A stretch of DNA of 64,000 nucleotides from Polytrichum commune (Eukaryota; Streptophyta; Polytrichopsida; Polytrichales; Polytrichaceae): the NCBI GenBank assembly GCA_950295325.1, contig OX485807.1, forward strand, positions 26,631,666 through 26,695,665. Reading direction: 5' to 3'. Under the pieces are notes generated by a model. That model did not search any database. It worked only from the letters and a program-made list of their open reading frames with translations, and was not told the DNA's origin. The position numbers were made by a program, and so were the translations under genes. Below are positions 58,191-64,000 of this stretch, in pieces. Positions within the stretch are counted from its first letter, which is position 1. Each line of letters opens with the position of its first letter.

Positions 58191-61017
58191 TCACAAGTGA
58201 AACTATATATCATAAACAGTGTAATCTACTATTGCTTAAATTTGATTGAAATTTGCATTGTCTTCATCTTCTCTTCCCCCCAAAAAATAAAAAATAAAAA
58301 ATCATCAAAAATATTATAACATCGTTTCTATGCCATGTGCCCTTGCCTTTTTCTACTGAAGCACCGTTTTGCCTCTCACAAAACCCATTGGACCATGTCA
58401 GTGGATAATGTAGGCCTTAAAATAAGTCTTTTGGAGACCTCAAACTCCATGGGCACTTTCACATTTATTTTTCCTTGGTGTAAACCAAAGTGATCCGAGG
58501 ACGACTCCATGGTGTAAACATCCCCTAACACAACCAATTCCAATTAAACTAATTTCTCAGCCCATGCTTTAATTTTCACTATGGCACTCATTATAAACAT
58601 CTTGGCAATGAGTAGTAACATATATACGGGCTTGAATAAAGAATTAAGTGACACTAGTGGCCCGGTGATACCAAATACCATAAACAAGGTTGTCCAACGT
58701 GAATATTGAAAATAACTCACCCTTTAATCTTCACTTTGATATTGAACAAGATAATCATACAACCTCTAAGAACTATGATACAAATGACAACTCCCATGGT
58801 TTTAGTTTAGTCAATTGTCTCTTATGTGAAGTGGGTGCAGAGCTGAAGTGTCCATTTAAGGCTCACATACCTTACATGGCTTTCACGGGGATTAATTCAC
58901 TGGTCAATTCATTTGTGCCCCCATAGAAAACATAAAACAAAGTTTTCTAGATAGGTGAATCGTTGAGATATATTGTTGGTTGTGGGTAAGCTAAACATGT
59001 TTTGATCTATCTACTTATCTTTAAATGAACACTTATAGTTGATTGGTGTGTGGTTAGGTGTGCATCCAAGAACACACAACAAACATATGTACATGTTTAA
59101 AAGAGATTGGACTACATGGTTAACATATGTCAATTGTTCTAGGCTCGATACTCAACATAATCAAGTGGACCTATGTAGACTAGATATTGTATGTGAGGAA
59201 GCATGTTACAACCTATAGCATGACGACACGTGTACAATATCAGATGTAACGTTGCGAGGATGGCTCAACGAGATCAAAGATGGTCAACGCTGTGACCACG
59301 TAATCAACACAAAAATATTGACTATGACAAAGAATAGGATGTCCATGTGAGCTTTGAAAACTATTGAGGAAAGCGGCAATGGCCTCAAATAACGTTTTGC
59401 TAATATTCTCTGTACTAATCGCATGTTTCATATCCTAGGAGAAGTAGACTAGCCATTAAAAGTGACCATTTAAGACCCATCTACCATATGTCTCCCTTAC
59501 TAGGACATATCAGTCGACATACCACTACTGTAGAGATGTGTGATTCATCCGGAAATTGCCTTTGAATGGCCACCACACATAAGTCGGCTGAAGTACTCAA
59601 ATGTATATCCATGGTACATACAAGGGCGTCGCTAGGCCTAGGCCCGAGCAGGGCGGGCCTACCATGGGTCTGAAAGCCCACTTGAAAGTCTAGGTCATAT
59701 ACTAAAAAAGAATTTTTCTTGAAAAAGTATGCCCTGGATAAAATTCGGATTTCCGAGTGCACCTACCCTTAAAATCAAGGTTGACGACACCCCTGGGTAC
59801 ATAGTGTTGGTTTTGGGTGTACATACATTAATGTGGGTTAGCATTCTCATAACAACATGTAACTCCAACTGACAACCCACGCCAATAGTATAATTGGTTA
59901 GTTTTCAAGCCCAATTCAAGTGGAGAAAATCCCCAAAGTTCATCATGGTCTATTGAGGAATAAGCCACAATTGGATCTTATTACACAAGCATTTGGGGTT
60001 GCCATTGCATCCCGTTCCAACAAGTGCAAATTTAACTACATCGGTCATGGTAAATATTGTAGGCCACATTATCAAGTTTATTTGGACACTATAAGCACTC
60101 GGATAATATCATGGACATCAAACGCATGAACACTTGAATCACTATGATTTTTGCATGTGACTTATGCATAAACTCACCCAAATCTTTCAACTAGGTATAT
60201 GAAATGAAAGACATGGTGTATCCCATCCATCTTATATGGCATTGATTCTTATATTCTTATATTTTATGTATTTTCATGTAGAGAACGCGTCATAAGTGAA
60301 ACTAACATTTTTCAATAATTACCAAGTTCTTTTTTTCGTAAATCAAACTACTTCGGATAATTTCCGCTGAAGCCACATAGGTAGGTGCTTACATAAGCAG
60401 TGTCTACAATGCTCACCAGTCATTCCTGCCCAATGCTTTTGGCGTAAAGCATGGATATTTTAGATGTACTAGTTGTTTAGAGTACATGTTCATAATATCT
60501 ATGAACATTAGGGAGGGTGAAAACATCGATTTCTATGTAAAGCCCGATAGATACTATTTGAGGTCACCTTAGCACCCGAATCAAGGGTAGAGACCTTGGG
60601 CCTAGTATCAATCAACAATAAACCTATAGCGGTAATTTTGTACTGTACCCATGATGCTAGGTGTTGGGAATCAAATATGTTGTTTCGTGACCATTTCAGA
60701 CCGACAAACTTCATTTGTAGAAAAAGTAACGATAGACATCCTTATATTGGACAAAGACATCCATCCATCCATCCATCCATCCATTAGGCATTAATTGTAC
60801 ATGCTTTGCACGCTCAAAAGTGCATATGACCAGGGCAACTGAAATATTATTGTCTAGCCATATTATTAGGATGTTGGAGGTTCCGATTCAACATAAATTC
60901 AACGGTAATAATGGGGGCCCTTCAAATATATCCTCAAAATGTGCAGTCCGATTTGCACATACTTTTAGCAACACGTGAGATGTCCTCCATAGTTTGGTAT
61001 TTGTAGGGTATTGATCC
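58191..61017. other. Gene-free region with one family-A copy
   Basis: Holds an inverted family-A copy (59035-59490: 'ttggtgtgtggttaggtgtg', 'gcatgtttcatatcctagga') and a CCAT microsatellite (60761-60784). I see no coding region. Confidence 0.5.
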
Positions 61018-61020
61018 TTA

Positions 61021-61389
61021 GGGCCGGTTTACACTACGGTGGAGAAGTCCACCGGTCATGAAAAAAAGGGCGTTTCTCAATTGTGATTGGTCGAAAATGC
61101 AACTCTTGACCGGTGGGTGTTTACACTAGGTGAAGAAAACAATGGTGGTGAACTTTTCTCATGGATGATAAAATGACATGGCCGCCTACATGGCGGCACT
61201 TTCTTTTGGAGTTGGGCTTCTCCGGAGGAGGAGTTTCTTGTCCGGCCTCTTGAGAAGCCCAACTCAATAACAATATTTTATTGCCTTTAATTCTTCTCCG
61301 GCACATCCACCATTTGCCTCATATAACCATGTCTTGGCCAAGCATTCTTGACCGACCAGAGGCCTTCTCCACCGTAGTGTAAACCGGCC
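61021..61389. mobile_element. 369-bp MITE with 27-bp perfect terminal inverted repeats, target duplication TTA
   Basis: Bases 61021-61047 (GGGCCGGTTTACACTACGGT...) and 61363-61389 are exact reverse complements. TTA flanks both ends (61018-61020 and 61390-61392). PIF/Harbinger-like, but a different family from the 503-bp elements. Confidence 0.92.
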
Positions 61390-61392
61390 CTT

Positions 61393-61893
61393 AGGGCCAC
61401 TTCACACACAACCCAAGAGCCGTGACCATGAGATTGTGAGAGCCCAAATGAAAGTGTCCAAAGGTTGTCCCAAGACACCTCCAAAATCATGTAGTGTGGT
61501 CACGGACCCTCAACTGTAATGTGAAGCCGTATGTGACCGGTCCCTCAACAATATGCTATTTCAATGAATTTCTATTCAAGCGGATCCTCACACATGATAC
61601 AATAAAACAAATCAACGGTTGTGAACGTTCGGGGTGCCATGGTCTCCCGGTTTTGTGTTACGTCTACCTCCAAGAGGTGGTTTTGAAACATAGTCCAAAT
61701 GACCATGACACATGATCCATTTGATGCCATGTAGGAGTCCATGTAGACTTTACATCCATCTTGCAGTTCACATACTCCGTTGGTCCCTCAAGCATAGTGT
61801 GAAGTGAACTTGGACCGGCTCCGCCTTTTCCACCAATGAAAGTCCTTGAAGCGTAATGGTCACCGGATCTCGGTCTCGTGTGTGAAGTGGCCC
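61393..61893 (+). mobile_element. PIF/Harbinger-like MITE, 501 bp, sharing its left TTA with the neighbouring MITE
   Basis: Ends GGGCCACTTCACACAC ... GTGTGTGAAGTGGCCC; the 16-base tips are perfect. The left flank TTA (61390-61392) is also the right duplication of the 369-bp element; the right flank reads TAA. Closest to the copies at 43937 and 45963. Confidence 0.9.
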
Positions 61894-64000
61894 TAACAAC
61901 ATTTTGTGTGTGTGAATGTTTTAAGGTTAATGGGATAACTTGTATCCGCTCACGATTCCTCGTACCTATATATATATATATATATATATATGCCTTTATA
62001 CTAGTAAAATTCACACCTTCTTGGCTTGGTTAGTAGTAGAGACTTGCTCTACAAGTTTCTCTACAAGTTTCTTATTCTAGTGTATAAATTATGCCCTCCC
62101 AATGATGTAGTTGCCCCTTTGTTTGTAGGTTCTCAACTTCTCACATGTGGGATCCGTTTTTTTGGAAGCTATTGAAAAAGGGTTATTTTGGAGTCTCAAT
62201 GTACTTCTTACATGGCATGCCTGCCAATATGTTCACATTTGAGAGTTAATCCATAGCATCGATGGTTAACATACCATCTTCATGTTGGCAAGACCGAAGT
62301 TGTAATCTTCTTTTTTTAGCATTGAGAGTAACCGTATTTTGATATTTGTGTATTTTTGTTCTAACGTGCATATTAACAATAATTTTAGTGATTAACATCC
62401 TACAACTAATCAAATATCTCACATGCTCTTAGTGTTGAATAACCACAACGTCTCTAGTGTCTCCGGGAGGAGAGTATGCATGTTTTCATTGTATGGAGGC
62501 TTTGAGCCAACCATAGCTAAAAGTGGAGCCAATTTGATGATGGCCAAGGGGAGGGTATGGGTTCACCAAACAATAGTTTCGTTCATAAAATCCTTCAAAG
62601 AGGGATGAAACCACGGGTTTGATTCCGCTTTAAGAAAACCTATGACTAAAAGCTTGTTAGCTCATCGTATGCTAGGGGCCTATTCTGGAAATTGGGAAAA
62701 GCTCTTTCAAATTCCTCTTGCCATCTTAAAACACTTAAGGGAACGTGATAATCTTAAAATAGAGTATCCCATGGGACCCGCTATCTTCAACCCCGGATCA
62801 GCCTATGCAAGCCTAGCTTGGCCCACCCATCCTAATCAGACAAGCTAGAAAGCCAACTTTCAATAGCCAAACACTGCAAAGCTAGAATAATGTAATTTAA
62901 GTAGCAAGAAAAATTGAATGACTTTATGCATAAGCTCTCAAACTCACATTTTAGCCAACTCAATGGGAGTTTGATGCCAATAATTTACAAATAACTCTAA
63001 TGTATGGCATAGAAGTTGACATCTCTCTCATAAACACCTGTAACATTGACGATAAGTGCACATATTTCTTAGTTTTAGGAATGTCACCTCGGTTGCCATG
63101 CATGCTTGGCACTACAACCCTACCTCTTTTATCTGACATGTTTGGGAAATGAAAAAACCCTCATATTATCGTGATGTCACAAATTCAACGACATGACAAA
63201 TTGGACCTCTTTGTCATAATAATGAGGCACTTCATGAAACATGCATTAGATATTTAGCCACATTACATACATACATAAGAGATTATTCGCAGGAAGACAC
63301 CATCTAATTATTCCAAGCATGAAAATAGAAACATATACTTAATTTAATACGAACACTAATGTTTAAGTTAACCCATAGTAATTTTCATAAATATTGTGGT
63401 CCACTTCGTATGGAAAGTCAAACTATTTAACTACCCATACTAATAACAAATTTTAATACAGTACATTAGATATCAATTGAGTACAGTCCTTTCCATAAAT
63501 GTCCTTATATTCAACCTTGTGATGTTACTAACACATCAATGTCAATGCCATAGCATACGGTGGTGGTATATCCCGTGTAATTTGTGAAGGTCAAATGATG
63601 GGTAAAATCTCAAGTAGAACAACAAGCGGAGATATGTATACATTGTCCATAAATTGGTCATAAATAATTATAATGTTCAAATATTCATTGTTGCCATCAT
63701 TGCTATCAACTGGGAAATCCAACCACTTATTGTCTTAACCATCAGCAAACGAGGAGAAATTCACACTTCCACTCTCGAAACCCTTACTGGTCGCTTCAAA
63801 CTCCCTCCCCAAAATGCAAACCGATTTACACACTTCTGCCATTTGCTATACTAAAGACGAATGCATACACTAAATATCAATAATCCTATGAAAGTAACTA
63901 ACATTAAATATAAACTCAAACACTAAATATCAACTATGTCAATATTTGGAAGTTATATGTTTGAATCTAGTGTTAGTAAGAACATGGAAAAAAAAACATT
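61894..64000. other. Gene-free right end of the window
   Basis: Contains a TA microsatellite (61968-61991) and, at the very end, more ACACTAAATATCAA-type words related to the TTAGTGT family (63868-63932). No coding region, RNA gene or bounded element is supported. Confidence 0.5.

Noticed and set aside
1..64000. tRNA, rRNA, CRISPR arrays, bacterial-style operons
   Set aside because: I saw no tRNA-like box A/B pairs, rRNA cores or regularly spaced repeats of CRISPR type. Gene structure is eukaryotic throughout.

Overview
The window is nuclear DNA from a green plant, probably a streptophyte (seed-free land plant or charophyte alga). This rests on multi-exon genes with GT-AG introns of about 100 to 1,900 bp, two plastid-style DnaJ-type zinc-finger proteins, a plant-architecture leishmanolysin, short TTTAGGG telomere-like patches, an estimated GC near 40%, and many short non-autonomous DNA transposons (PIF/Harbinger-like, Stowaway-like, foldback). 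The species cannot be named from the sequence.

Genes occupy the first 38 kb. In order they are: (A) a secreted vanadium-dependent haloperoxidase-like protein, + strand, 598-7427, 8 exons; (B) a 100-residue four-CxxC zinc-finger membrane protein, - strand, 8856-10594, 2 exons; (C) a 199-residue zinc-finger protein with a transit-peptide-like N-terminus and two hydrophobic segments, + strand, 13186-15287, 5 exons; (D) a zinc-independent MDR reductase of the enoyl-reductase/quinone-oxidoreductase type, + strand, 17346-21986, 6 exons; (E) an O6-alkylguanine-DNA alkyltransferase with the PCHR active site, - strand, 22856-23905, 2 exons; (F) a type I membrane metalloprotease of the leishmanolysin (M8) family with EGF-like modules, - strand, 27745-37898, 17 exons. 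The exons were joined by hand. Every junction keeps reading phase and every total is a multiple of three, so all six models are continuous. Genes B and C are divergent and encode related zinc-finger folds. Otherwise I see no operon-like or pathway link between neighbours.

From about 37.9 kb to the end there is no gene I can support. This 26 kb holds dispersed and tandem repeats: three PIF/Harbinger-like MITEs of about 503 bp (a fourth diverged copy lies in gene F), a different 369-bp MITE abutting one of them, a Stowaway-like MITE, a 322-bp foldback element, tandem repeats of 280 bp (2x) and 254-262 bp (3x), a GGGTGGGCAT minisatellite, and two pairs of diverged direct repeats nested one inside the other (about 47.7/57.4 kb and 49.9/56.2 kb).

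The points most worth checking are the alkyltransferase gene (a family usually reported missing from plants), the haloperoxidase with all vanadate-site residues in place, tandem degenerate copies of the leishmanolysin 3' coding end just past its stop codon, and nested transposon insertions inside introns.
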